In this document: one piece after another, positions 12,231 to 20,527 of the stretch | Position numbering within the stretch: the stretch's first letter is position 1 | Layout: every line of letters starts with the position of its first letter | Origin: an uncultured Phenylobacterium sp. | GTDB lineage: Bacteria > Pseudomonadota > Alphaproteobacteria > Caulobacterales > Caulobacteraceae | Assembly (NCBI GenBank): GCA_945952175.1 | Contig: CAMFHW010000009.1 | Location: forward strand, 1 to 20,573 | Reading direction: 5' to 3' | Length of the DNA stretch: 20,573 nucleotides | The notes under the pieces: generated by a model | The model's database searches: none | What the model saw: only the letters and a program-made list of their open reading frames with translations | Told to the model about the DNA's origin: nothing | Program-made: the position numbers and the translations under genes

Positions 12231-12997
12231 TCAACGCCGCCCACGACATCGGCCCGATCCTGGCCGACATCTGCGAGGAGGCCGGCCGGCTGATCCTGCC
12301 GCTGTGGAAGTCGGACCTGACCGTCCACACCAAGTCCGACGAAAGCCCGGTGACCGAAGCCGACCGGCGCGGCGAGGCCCTGATCCTCGAGCGGCTGGCC
12401 GCCAAGTTCCCCGGCATGCACGTGATTTCCGAGGAGGACGCCAGCGAGTTCGGCACGCCCGAAGAGGTGGGTCGCCAGTTCTTCCTGGTCGACCCGGTGG
12501 ACGGCACCAAGGCCTTCGTGCGCGGCGATCCGAACTTCACGGTCAATATCGCCCTGGTCGAGGACGGCCAGCCGGTGGCCGGCGCCGTCTGCGCCCCAGC
12601 GACCGGCGAGACCTGGTTCACCCAGGACGGCCAGGCGATGAAGCGCGTCGAGGGCGGCGCCACGCGGCCGATCCGCGCCCGGGACTGGCCGCAGGGGCGC
12701 GCCGTGGCCCTGGTCAGCCACACCATGAAGCCCGAGACCATCGCCGACCTCATCGCCAAGTACGGCTTCGACGAACCCAAGCCGATGGATTCCTCGATCA
12801 AGTTCTGCCGCATCGCCGAGGGGTCGGCCGACCTCTATCCCCGGCACGGGCCGACCATGGAATGGGACATCGCCGCCGGCCATGCGGTGCTGGCCGCCGC
12901 AGGCGGCTCGGTGGCGGCCGAGGACGGCTCGGTCTTCGTCTATGGGAAGGCCGACAAGGGCTTCCGAAACGGCTGGTTCGTCGCGCGCGGCGCTTAG
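12227..12997 (+). CDS. cysQ: 3'(2'),5'-bisphosphate nucleotidase (CysQ-type)
   Basis: A 256-residue member of the inositol monophosphatase superfamily. Metal and substrate motifs in order: S-D-E-S-P-V-T-E-A-D (about 37-46), I-S-E69-E, D89-P-V-D92-G-T-K-A-F and E-W-D214-I-A-A-G-H. The T-K-A-F after the DPVDGT motif is typical of CysQ, which removes the 3'-phosphate from adenosine 3',5'-bisphosphate (PAP) made in sulfate assimilation. Histidinol phosphatase or inositol phosphatase is the less likely alternative. GGGAG lies just before the start, and it is coupled to the DUF3553 gene. No sulfur genes are next to it here, so pathway assignment is by family. Confidence 0.85.
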   Translation: MINAAHDIGPILADICEEAGRLILPLWKSDLTVHTKSDESPVTEADRRGEALILERLAAKFPGMHVISEEDASEFGTPEEVGRQFFLVDPVDGTKAFVRGDPNFTVNIALVEDGQPVAGAVCAPATGETWFTQDGQAMKRVEGGATRPIRARDWPQGRAVALVSHTMKPETIADLIAKYGFDEPKPMDSSIKFCRIAEGSADLYPRHGPTMEWDIAAGHAVLAAAGGSVAAEDGSVFVYGKADKGFRNGWFVARGA

Positions 12998-13015
12998 GAC
13001 GCATCAAAACTCGGA

Positions 13016-13118
13016 CGTCATGGCCGGGCTTGTCCCGGCCACCCATGATCTCCGAAGTTTGAGGTTGGCCGGAAGCTCAGGCGCGTATGGGTCGCCGGGA
13101 CAGGCCCCGGCGATGACG
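13016..13118. repeat. Inverted pair of intergenic palindromic elements
   Basis: Two roughly 31-nt units, 13016-13046 and 13087-13118, lie in opposite orientation. Each is itself a stem-loop of the GGCCGGGCTTGTCCCGGCC type, and each carries the flank CGTCAT...ACCCAT. Such dispersed palindromes are common between genes in alphaproteobacteria. The pair may form a larger cruciform and may act in transcript ends between the CysQ-type gene and the next leftward gene. Confidence 0.8.
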
Positions 13119-13134
13119 GCGGATGGGTTGGAGT

Positions 13135-13365
13135 CTAGGTGATCCGCTCGCCGCGCCAAGTGGCTTCGTCGACGGTGGCGGCCGGTTCGACCGAAGGGCC
13201 GACGAGCGGCCGCAGGCCGGCCCGGGCCGCCTCGCGTGACGCCGCCAGGTGACCGAAGCTGAGCGCCAGGCACAGCACGAAGCCGATCAGGAAGCCGGTG
13301 ACGGCCAGCCAGACGAACGGCTTCACCATTTCGATCGGTTCATCGGCCTGGATGGCGGGCGACAT
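13135..13365 (-). CDS. Small membrane protein, family not recognised
   Basis: A 76-residue protein with a polar N-terminus (M-S-P-A-I-Q-A-D-E-P-I-E), one transmembrane segment (about residues 16-38, F-V-W-L-A-V-T-G-F-L-I-G-F-V-L-C-L-A-L) and a polar C-terminal tail with A-S-R-E-A-A-R-A-G-L-R. I do not recognise a family. It sits alone between the palindrome pair and the PiuC gene, both boundaries being short. No EcfG promoter was found ahead of it. It may be a real but poorly conserved gene; the hydrophobic core and length are its main support. Confidence 0.5.
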   Translation of the reverse strand: MSPAIQADEPIEMVKPFVWLAVTGFLIGFVLCLALSFGHLAASREAARAGLRPLVGPSVEPAATVDEATWRGERIT

Positions 13366-13471
13366 CGGGCGATCCCCGGTCTCGTGCGGTTGCGGACGCG
13401 TACAGACTAGGAACGAGCGGGCGCGCGAGCAGTTGCACCGCGCTGCAGCGAAATGCAGTCGAGGCCGGGGC

Positions 13472-14149
13472 TCAGACCTGCGACCACATCCGCAGGAGGT
13501 TGTGGTAGGTCCCGGCCAGGCTGACGACTTCGGGCTCGCCCTGGCCGAGCCGGGCTGACAGGTCCTGGATGGCGCTGTCGAGATTGAACAGCAGGGTGCG
13601 CTGCTCGTCGGATCGCACCATCGACTGGGCCCAGAAGAACGAGGCCCAGCGCGAGCCGCGCGTGATCGGCGCCACCCTGTGCAGGGACGAGGCCGGATAG
13701 AGGATCAGGTCACCGGCCGGCAGCTTGACCGCATGCTCCCCGAAGCTGTCCTCGACGACCAGCTCGCCGCCGTCATAGTCGTCGGGATCGGTCAGGAAGA
13801 GGGTGGCCGAGACGTCGGTGCGGAACCGCACGGGTCCCGCGAAGCGGATGGCGTTGTCGACGTGGGTGTCGAACGCCATGCCTTCGTCATAACGGTTGAA
13901 GAGCGGCGGGAAGACGCGCAGCGGCAGGGCGGCCGAGACGAACTGCGGATTGCGGCCGAGCGCGCCCAGGATGATCTCGCCGAGTTCGCGCGCGACCGGA
14001 GCGTCCTCCGGGACCTGCAGGTTGCGCTTGGCCATGGCCGACTGCTCGCCGGCCGTGACCTTGCCATCCACCCAGTCGCTGGCGGCCAGGCGGTCCCGGA
14101 ACCGGGCCACCTGGTCGGGGGTCAGCACGCCTTCGATATGCAGCAGCAT
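13472..14149 (-). CDS. PiuC/YbiX-type Fe(II)/2-oxoglutarate dioxygenase
   Basis: A 225-residue PKHD-type hydroxylase, the same length as E. coli YbiX. The double-stranded beta-helix carries the iron triad H96-x-D98 (F-D-T-H-V-D-N) and H157 (S-S-L-H-R-V). R167 (G-S-R-W-A-S) binds 2-oxoglutarate. N-terminal M-A-K-R-N-L-Q-V is also conserved. Genes of this family sit next to TonB-dependent siderophore receptors (piuA-piuC, fiu-ybiX), as here: it starts 38 nt after the receptor stop and is probably in the same iron-regulated unit. Substrate is not established, possibly a siderophore-derived molecule. Confidence 0.92.
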   Translation of the reverse strand: MLLHIEGVLTPDQVARFRDRLAASDWVDGKVTAGEQSAMAKRNLQVPEDAPVARELGEIILGALGRNPQFVSAALPLRVFPPLFNRYDEGMAFDTHVDNAIRFAGPVRFRTDVSATLFLTDPDDYDGGELVVEDSFGEHAVKLPAGDLILYPASSLHRVAPITRGSRWASFFWAQSMVRSDEQRTLLFNLDSAIQDLSARLGQGEPEVVSLAGTYHNLLRMWSQV

Positions 14150-14187
14150 GCGGCCTAGCTAACCCGTTCACGCCCGCGCGGCAAGAC

Positions 14188-16680
14188 CTAGAAGGTGGTT
14201 CCGACCGAGACGATGAAGGTGCGTCCCGCCGCCGGCACCGCCCGGTTGCCGAACACCTGGGTGTAGTTCAGCCGGTCGGTGAGGTTGTAGACGTTGAGCG
14301 AGACCCGCCAGTCGTCGCGCTTGTAGCTGACGAAGGCGTCGACCGTGACGTTCTCCGGCGCCTGGGCGATGCGGGCCGCCGTCAGCGCGCCGCGGTCGGT
14401 GTAGGAGACGCTGCGGGCCGTGTAGGTCAGGTTCTGCTTGTCCTGGTAGACGATGTCGCCGCCGGCGGTCAGGCCCTCGATCCAGGAGCCGAAGTCGTAG
14501 CTGGTGTAGAACGAGGCCGAGTTCTTCGGCACGAACACCACCTGTTGGCCGACGGCCACGGTGTTCAGCACCGGGATCGCGGCGGTCACGCCCACCGGGC
14601 AGACGATGTTGGTCGGCGTGCCGGTGGTCGAGGTCGGCACGGCGCAGTTGGCGAAGCTCTCCTTGATCTTGGCGTCCAGCCAGGCGTAGCCGAGCGACAC
14701 GGTCCAGGCGTCGGTGAGCTTGCCGGTCAGGCCGAACTCGATCCCCTTCACCTCCTGGCGCTCCCCCGACTGGGCCTGGACGAAGCCTGTCGCAGGGTCG
14801 GTCTGCAGGGCGTTGTTCTTCTTCACGTCGAAGATCGAGGCGGTCAGCGAGGCGCGGTTGCCCAGCACGCCGACCTTGGCGCCGGCCTCCCAGACCTCGC
14901 TCTCCTCAGGCGCCAGGTCCTTGGCGGTGAGGGCCACCGCGGTGGCCGCGCCGACCACCGACGTACCCTGAGGCGTCTGCGACTTGCCCCAGGAGAGGTA
15001 GTAGGTCTGGCTGTCGGACGGCTCATAGACCACGCTCAGGCGCGGGCTGGTGAGGTTCGACTTCACCTTCAGCCCGCCGACCGGGGCCTCCAGGCCGTTC
15101 ATCTGCAGGGTGTCGAGCTCGGCCTCGTAGCGCTCGTAGCGCAGCGAGCCGATGATCGAGAGCTGGTCGGTCAGCCACAGCCGGTCCGTGAGGAAGACGC
15201 CGAGATCGGTCGCCTCCCCCTCGGTCTTCAGGGCCGCGGTCGCCGCGACATTGGTGAAGACCGTGCCGCCCAGCACGTTGGTGGTGCAGTTGGCCGTGCC
15301 GGTGGCGGGGCAGGTGATGTTCACGCCCGGGACCGGCCGGAACACGCCGTAGCCCGCCGGGAAGTTCGGGTTCGGATTGACCAGCGGGTGCGGGATGCTC
15401 GGCCGCGTGCTGATGCCGGCCGGCAGGGTGTAGGCGAAGAACTGCTTGTCGTTGTGCTGGTAGGAGACGTCGGTCCCGACGATCAGCAGGTTGCGCAGGC
15501 CACCAAACTTCAGATCCATCCGGGCGGTGGAGATGTTCTGGGCGCCCCAGCTGTCCTGGTCGTAGGGGCTGGACCCGCCGATGCCGCCGAACGCTTCGGT
15601 GGCGGGATTGTTGTCGAACAGGGCCGTGGTGCAGGCCGCGTTGCACTGGTCGGTGGTCGTGTACTGGAAGTAGCGCGAATAGACGCCGACCCGGCTGTCG
15701 GACGTGAAGGTGAGCCAGTCGTTGGCCTTGTGGCTGAACCGCGCCGTCAGGATGTCGGCGTCGGTGCGGTCGGTGTCGGCGTTGAAGCCCAGGAAGCTGG
15801 AGCGCTCGACCCCGACGCCGTACTCGGTGGCCGGCAGGGCGATGATCTGGCCCGGCGGCTGGACGATGGTGATGCCGTAGTCCGGCACCCGCTTGTCGTG
15901 CTGGTGCAGGTAGCTGAGCGTCAGGCTGGTGTTCGTGCCGAGGCCGAAGCCGACCGACAGGGCCGCGCCCCAGCGGTCGGACTTGATGTGGTCGCGGTCG
16001 ACCACGCCGGTGGAGTTGGCCATCAGGTTCAGCCGCACCGCCGTCGTGTCGTTGATCACGTGGTTGATGTCGGCCAGACCGCGATAATAGTCGCCGTTGC
16101 CCGCATAGGCGTCGAGGCTGGTGAAGTCCTTGATTTGCGGGGTCTTGGAGACGGTGTTGATCACCCCGCCGGTGGTGCCGCGGCCGAACATCGCGCCGGA
16201 CGGCCCCTTCAGGACCTGGACTTCCTGATAGTTGAAGCTGTCGCGGGTGTAGACGCCGAAGTCGCGCAGGCCGTCGATATAGACGTCGTCCTTGGAATCG
16301 AAGCCGCGGATCTTGAACTGGTCGCCGTTCAGGGTGCCGCCCTCGCCGATGGCGATGGTGATGCCGGGCACGTTGCGCAGGGCCTGCTCCAGGCTGGCGA
16401 CGCCCTGGTTCCTGAGCTGGGCCTGGTTGATGACGCTGATCGCCTGGGGGGTGTCCTGCACCGTGGCCGGCATGACCGACAGGCCGGTATTGGTGTCGAG
16501 CGCGCTCTTCTGGCCGTTGACCGTGACGCCGGAGACCTCGGTCGCGCCGTCCGCGTCCGCCGCGGCGTCGGCCGCGTGCGCCACGCTCGCCAGGCCCGCC
16601 GTGGCCGCCAGAACCGCCGCGCCGAGCCGGTAGGCCCGCTTCTTCCGATAAGCGACGACGCCGCCCCCAACCCCGATCAT
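14188..16680 (-). CDS. TonB-dependent catecholate-type siderophore receptor (Fiu/PiuA-like)
   Basis: An 830-residue outer membrane receptor. It has a signal peptide ending V-A-H-A (about residue 36), a plug domain at about 55-180 (T-P-Q-A-I-S-V-I-N, then N-V-P-G-I, I-R-G-F-D, V-L-K-G-P-S-G-A-M-F-G-R-G-T-T-G-G-V-I-N) and a 22-strand-type barrel ending in the required aromatic residue (S-V-G-T-T-F). The plug pattern and the PiuC neighbour match the Fiu/PiuA group, which takes up ferric catecholate siderophores with TonB energy. The TonB box is not sharply visible. A Fur-box-like site lies 68 nt upstream. The ATG at 16680 precedes a basic N-terminal part (Y-R-K-K-R-A-Y-R), a slightly long signal peptide. 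Confidence 0.93.
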   Translation of the reverse strand: MIGVGGGVVAYRKKRAYRLGAAVLAATAGLASVAHAADAAADADGATEVSGVTVNGQKSALDTNTGLSVMPATVQDTPQAISVINQAQLRNQGVASLEQALRNVPGITIAIGEGGTLNGDQFKIRGFDSKDDVYIDGLRDFGVYTRDSFNYQEVQVLKGPSGAMFGRGTTGGVINTVSKTPQIKDFTSLDAYAGNGDYYRGLADINHVINDTTAVRLNLMANSTGVVDRDHIKSDRWGAALSVGFGLGTNTSLTLSYLHQHDKRVPDYGITIVQPPGQIIALPATEYGVGVERSSFLGFNADTDRTDADILTARFSHKANDWLTFTSDSRVGVYSRYFQYTTTDQCNAACTTALFDNNPATEAFGGIGGSSPYDQDSWGAQNISTARMDLKFGGLRNLLIVGTDVSYQHNDKQFFAYTLPAGISTRPSIPHPLVNPNPNFPAGYGVFRPVPGVNITCPATGTANCTTNVLGGTVFTNVAATAALKTEGEATDLGVFLTDRLWLTDQLSIIGSLRYERYEAELDTLQMNGLEAPVGGLKVKSNLTSPRLSVVYEPSDSQTYYLSWGKSQTPQGTSVVGAATAVALTAKDLAPEESEVWEAGAKVGVLGNRASLTASIFDVKKNNALQTDPATGFVQAQSGERQEVKGIEFGLTGKLTDAWTVSLGYAWLDAKIKESFANCAVPTSTTGTPTNIVCPVGVTAAIPVLNTVAVGQQVVFVPKNSASFYTSYDFGSWIEGLTAGGDIVYQDKQNLTYTARSVSYTDRGALTAARIAQAPENVTVDAFVSYKRDDWRVSLNVYNLTDRLNYTQVFGNRAVPAAGRTFIVSVGTTF

Positions 16681-16747
16681 GAACCCTCTCGCTCACTCTG
16701 AACTGATATTGCGAGGCGTTCTTAGTTGCAGCTTTACAGGATGGCAA

Positions 16748-16762
16748 TGCGAGTCATTCGCA
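16748..16762. promoter_or_regulatory. Fur-box-like inverted repeat
   Basis: TGCGAGT-C-ATTCGCA is a 7-1-7 inverted repeat with one mismatch, the form of the Fur operator (TGATAATNATTATCA) in a GC-rich version. It lies 68 nt upstream of the TonB-receptor start. A weaker second match is at 16710-16724. Repression by Fe-Fur is inferred. Confidence 0.55.
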
Positions 16763-16868
16763 AATGCAGCGAAAACGACACGGAACCGTGGCGCCCCGCC
16801 CTCTTCCCGCCTTGCCAAGCGGCCGGGGCGGCCCAGATTCCAGGGCAAGAGCACCGGGAGAAACGCAG

Positions 16869-17657
16869 ATGGAATTCGAGACCGTCGCCTATGAGGCGCG
16901 GGGCGAGGTGGCGATCGTCACCCTGAACCGGCCGGACAAGCTGAACGCGATCAACGCCGACCTGCGGCGCGATGTCGACGAGGCCTTCGCCCGGGCGCGG
17001 GACGATGACGCCATCCGCGCGGTGGTGATGACGGGCGCCGGCCGCGGCTTCTGCTCCGGCGCGGACCTGACGGGCACGCCGCCGACCCCGGGAACGGACC
17101 AGAACAGCCGCCTCGACGACATGGGCTGGGTCGGCCACTGGGCGCGGCTGTTCCACGACTTCGACAAGCCGCTGATCGGGGCGATCAACGGGGTCTGCGC
17201 CGGCGCCGGCATGAGCGCGGCCCTGGCCTGCGACGTCCGCATCGGCTCGCCGGCCGCGCGGTTCAAGACCACCTTCGTCGAGCGCAGCCTGTCGCCGGAT
17301 TCCGGGATGAGCTGGTTCCTGCCGCGCATCGTCGGCTATGCGGCGGCCGCCGACCTGATCATGACCAGCCGCATGGTGGAGGCTGAGGAGGCCAAGGCGC
17401 TCGGCCTGCTCAACCGGATCGTCGAGGGCGACCTGATCGCGGCCGCCGTGGCCTATGCGCAGGAGATGACCCGCTGGCCGCCGCTCGCCGTGCGCATGGC
17501 CAAGAAGGTGCTGCAGCACAACCAGGAGGCCGACTTGGCCTCTGCGCTGAGGTACGAATCGGTCGGCCTCGGCTTCGCGCGACGCGCGGTGAACGACGCC
17601 CGGGAATCGCTCGCCTCGTTCCGCGAGAAGCGCAAAGGCGTCTACACGGGGACCTGA
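16869..17657 (+). CDS. Enoyl-CoA hydratase/isomerase-family protein
   Basis: A 262-residue crotonase-fold protein. The CoA-binding oxyanion segment R-G-F-C-S-G-A-D-L and N-G-V-C-A-G-A-G-M-S-A-A-L-A-C-D are clear. The two glutamates that classic enoyl-CoA hydratases use are absent: Ser/Ala stands where Glu144 would be and Phe where Glu164 would be. Instead it has S-P-D144-S-G-M-S-W-F-L-P-R, as in PaaG-type isomerases that use a single Asp. So hydratase activity is doubtful. GGGAG at 16856-16860 precedes the ATG at 16869. It is followed after 41 nt by a glutaryl-CoA-dehydrogenase-like gene, probably one operon. Confidence 0.85.
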   Translation: MEFETVAYEARGEVAIVTLNRPDKLNAINADLRRDVDEAFARARDDDAIRAVVMTGAGRGFCSGADLTGTPPTPGTDQNSRLDDMGWVGHWARLFHDFDKPLIGAINGVCAGAGMSAALACDVRIGSPAARFKTTFVERSLSPDSGMSWFLPRIVGYAAAADLIMTSRMVEAEEAKALGLLNRIVEGDLIAAAVAYAQEMTRWPPLAVRMAKKVLQHNQEADLASALRYESVGLGFARRAVNDARESLASFREKRKGVYTGT

Positions 17658-17698
17658 TTTCGGCCCATAAGGCGGCCGAAGCACTCTGGAGACCCGCC

Positions 17699-18958
17699 AT
17701 GGCCCTCGACACCGCCGCCGACGCCAAGACATTCGACTGGGAGGACCCGCTGGACCTGGGCTCGCGGCTTTCCGAGGACGAACGCATGGTGTGGGACGCC
17801 GCCCGCAGCTACGCCCGCGAGAAGCTGCTGCCCCGCGTGGTCTCGGCCTTCGCCGAGGAGCGGTTCGACCGCGAGATCATGAACGAAATGGGCGAGCTGG
17901 GCTTCCTCGGCCCGACGCTGCCGGAGGAATACGGCGGCGCCGGCGTCAACCACGTGGCCTATGGGCTGATCGCGCGCGAGATCGAGGCGATCGACAGCGG
18001 CTATCGCTCGGCCATGAGCGTGCAGTCCTCGCTGGTCATGTACCCGATCTACGCCTTCGGCTCGGAAGAGCAGAAGAAGCACTACCTGCCGGGCATGGCC
18101 CGCGGCGAGATCGTCGGCTGCTTCGGCCTGACCGAGGCGGACGGCGGCTCAGACCCCGCCTCGATGCGCACGGTCGCGCGCAAGGCGCCGGGCGGCTACA
18201 GCCTCTCGGGCGCCAAGATGTGGATCACCAACGCCCCGATCGCCGATGTGGCCCTGGTCTGGGCCAAGCTGGACGGCGTGATCCGCGGCTTCCTGGTCGA
18301 CCGTGGCTCCAAGGGCTTCGAGACCCCGAAGATCCAGAACAAGCTCTCACTGCGCGCCTCGGTCACCGGCGAGATCGCCCTCGACGACGTCTTCGTGCCC
18401 GAGGACAGGATGCTGCCGAACGTCAGCGGCCTGCGCGGCCCGTTCTCGTGCCTGAACAAGGCGCGCTACGGCATCGCCTGGGGCGCCATGGGCGCGGCGG
18501 ACTTCTGCCTGCACGCCAGCCGCGAGTACACCCAGACCCGCAAGGTGTTCGGCAAGCCGCTGGCCGCGCGCCAGCTGATCCAGAAGAAGCTGGCCGACAT
18601 GCAGACCGAGATCGCCCTGGGCTTCGAGGGCGCGCTGGCGCTGGGCCGGCTGATCGACCAGGGCGCCTGGGTGCCTGAGGCCATCAGCCTGATGAAGCGC
18701 AACAATTGCGGCAAGGCGCTGGCCATCGCCCGCGAGGCCCGCGACATCCACGGCGGCAACGGGATCAGCGGCGACTATCACGTGATGCGCCACGCCGCGA
18801 ACCTGGAGACCGTGAACACCTATGAAGGCGCGCACGACGTCCACGCCCTGATCCTGGGCCGTGCGATCACCGGCGAGAACGCGTTCTCGGATACGGTACG
18901 GCGGGCCGATCGTCGCGTCCGGCCCGCCGCCAACCTTGAATTCACCTTTGACGTGTAG
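17699..18958 (+). CDS. Acyl-CoA dehydrogenase, glutaryl-CoA dehydrogenase type
   Basis: A 419-residue FAD acyl-CoA dehydrogenase. Motifs: F-D-W-E-D-P-L near the N-terminus; G-Y-R-S-A-M-S-V-Q-S-S-L; F-G-L-T-E-A-D-G-G-S-D-P (FAD/substrate contact); W-I-T-N; and the catalytic base E376 in N-T-Y-E-G-A-H-D-V-H-A-L-I-L-G-R-A-I-T-G. These match glutaryl-CoA dehydrogenase, which oxidises and decarboxylates glutaryl-CoA to crotonyl-CoA in lysine and tryptophan breakdown. Family proteins usually end close after I-T-G-x-x-A-F; here about 24 extra residues follow, encoded across a terminator-like inverted repeat. The ATG has GGAGACC ahead of it. The upstream crotonase-family gene may act on its product, but lacks the usual catalytic pair. 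Confidence 0.9.
   Translation: MALDTAADAKTFDWEDPLDLGSRLSEDERMVWDAARSYAREKLLPRVVSAFAEERFDREIMNEMGELGFLGPTLPEEYGGAGVNHVAYGLIAREIEAIDSGYRSAMSVQSSLVMYPIYAFGSEEQKKHYLPGMARGEIVGCFGLTEADGGSDPASMRTVARKAPGGYSLSGAKMWITNAPIADVALVWAKLDGVIRGFLVDRGSKGFETPKIQNKLSLRASVTGEIALDDVFVPEDRMLPNVSGLRGPFSCLNKARYGIAWGAMGAADFCLHASREYTQTRKVFGKPLAARQLIQKKLADMQTEIALGFEGALALGRLIDQGAWVPEAISLMKRNNCGKALAIAREARDIHGGNGISGDYHVMRHAANLETVNTYEGAHDVHALILGRAITGENAFSDTVRRADRRVRPAANLEFTFDV
18899..18929 (+). repeat. Terminator-like inverted repeat inside the GCDH-like C-terminal extension
   Basis: A perfect 9-bp stem (CGGCGGGCC at 18899-18907 with GGCCCGCCG at 18921-18929, 13-nt loop) lies within the coding sequence, after the usual family end. 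No long T-run follows. It would be an ordinary 3' hairpin if the protein ended earlier. Confidence 0.55.
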
Positions 18959-18986
18959 GGTCCTCCCTGGGAATTGGGGGCAGGCC

Positions 18987-20527
18987 ATGGGTGAAGTGCG
19001 TCCGCACGACACGCCGACCGACCGACAGGCCATGATCGGCTGGCTGTTCGACCACGGCCGCGAGATCCTGTTCGTCATCGGTCCCGACAAGCGCTTCCGG
19101 CTGGTGAGCCCGGCCTTCACGCGCGCCACGGGCTGGACCGAGGCCGAGATCCTCGGCCGTTCGACCCGCGACATCATCCATCCGGAAGACCACAGCGAAG
19201 TCGACCTGCAGCTCGCCGATCTGGCCGAGGCCGGCGAGGCCAAGAGCATGGCGCGCGTGCGGATGAAGGATGGCGGCTGGCGCTGGTTCGCCGGCCGCGC
19301 GCACCTGGCCGCGGATGGCGGGATCATCGGCCTGGCCCGCGACGTGACCGACGACCGCGCCCGGCTGCTGGAGCTGGAGGAGGTGCGCAAGACCCGCCTG
19401 CTGCTCTCCGAGGCCGCCGGCGTCGGCGCCTGGACCTATGAACCGACCGAAGGCCGGGTGGCCTGGTCGGACGACATCTGCGCCATCACCGGCTACGCGC
19501 CGGACGAGATCTCCAGCCCCGAGCAGTTCGCCGACGCCCTGCATCCCGAGGAGGCGGAGGTCGTCCAGAACATGTTCGCCCAGGGCGTCGAGACCGGCGA
19601 GGGCGCGAGCTTCGAACACCGCATGCGGCACAAGGACGGGAGCTGGGCGACCTGGCGCGCGACCTTCCGCTGCGAGCCGCGCCCGGGCGGCGTCTTCGCG
19701 CTCAGCGGCATCTCCCAGCACATCACCGAGCTGGTCCAGGCCCGCGACGCGGCGCTCCAAGGCGAGCGGCGCATCCGCCAGCTGGTCGAGGCCGCGCCTT
19801 TCGCGGTGGCCATGTTCGACATGGAGCTGCGCTACCAGGTGGCCAGCGCCACCTGGCGCCACGCCTTCAGCCTGGATCACCGACCCTATCTCGGCCGACG
19901 GCTGCAGGAGGTTTTCCCCGGCATGCCGCGGCGCTTCCTGCGCGCCCAGGCCCGAGCGCTGGAGGGCCTGCCGACCTCGGTCAAGGAGGACCGGTTCACC
20001 GACAGCCAGGGCGGCCGCCACTGGATCCGCTGGGAGGCGCGGCCGTGGCGCGACACCTCCGGCGAGATCCTCGGCATGCTGGTCTATGTCGACGACATCT
20101 CCGCCGTGGCCAAGGCCAAGCACGAGGCCCAGACCAATGCGCGCCGCCTGAAGGTGGCCTTGAGCGCCGCCGACGCCGGGGTCTACGAGATCGACCATCG
20201 CGCCCGGACCTTCTGGTCCAGCCCCGAATTCAAGCGGCTCGCCGGCCGCGCCTCGCGCAGCTACGCCAATGCGGTGAAGCTCAAGTTCCCGGCCTTCCAT
20301 CCCGACGACATGGAGCGGGTGCGCCAGGCCTTCCTCGACATCGGCGGCGACCGCCGCGCCTCGGGCCAGGCTTTCGACGCGCGCATCCTGACGGCCGAGG
20401 GCCGCGAGCGCTGGGTGCGGGTGTTCCATCACCTGAAGACCGACAAGTCCGGCCGCTGGCTGAAGGGCGTCGGCCTGATCCAGGACTTCGACGACCGCAA
20501 GCGCCAGGAGCTGGCCCTGGTCGAGGC
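18987..20527 (+). CDS. Multi-PAS sensor protein, 3' end missing
   Basis: About 513 residues are present with no stop before the contig end. Four PAS/PAC units follow each other at about residues 14-128, 135-250, 262-375 and 385-505; the first two and the fourth carry the P-x-x-x-G-Y/W-T/A and H-P-E-D / H-P-D-D patterns and a Trp-rich PAC (W-R-W-F-A-G-R). There is no transmembrane segment, so it is likely cytoplasmic. PAS-rich proteins of this form usually continue into a histidine kinase (often a hybrid kinase with a receiver) or a GGDEF/EAL output, which lies beyond the end. GGGGGCAGG precedes the ATG. It starts 28 nt after the dehydrogenase stop. The last codons before 20528 are genomic; the rest is adapter. 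Confidence 0.85.

Noticed and set aside
13411..13435. GGAAC-N16-AGTT on the plus strand
   Set aside because: The -10 is wrong and no rightward gene follows; the region is flanked by leftward genes.
14545..16701. Rightward 718-codon open frame opposite the TonB receptor
   Set aside because: No motif or signal; it mirrors the receptor gene, whose signal peptide, plug and barrel are clear.
18942..20432. Leftward 496-codon open frame opposite the multi-PAS gene
   Set aside because: The plus-strand frame gives four PAS domains; the opposite frame has no recognisable features.
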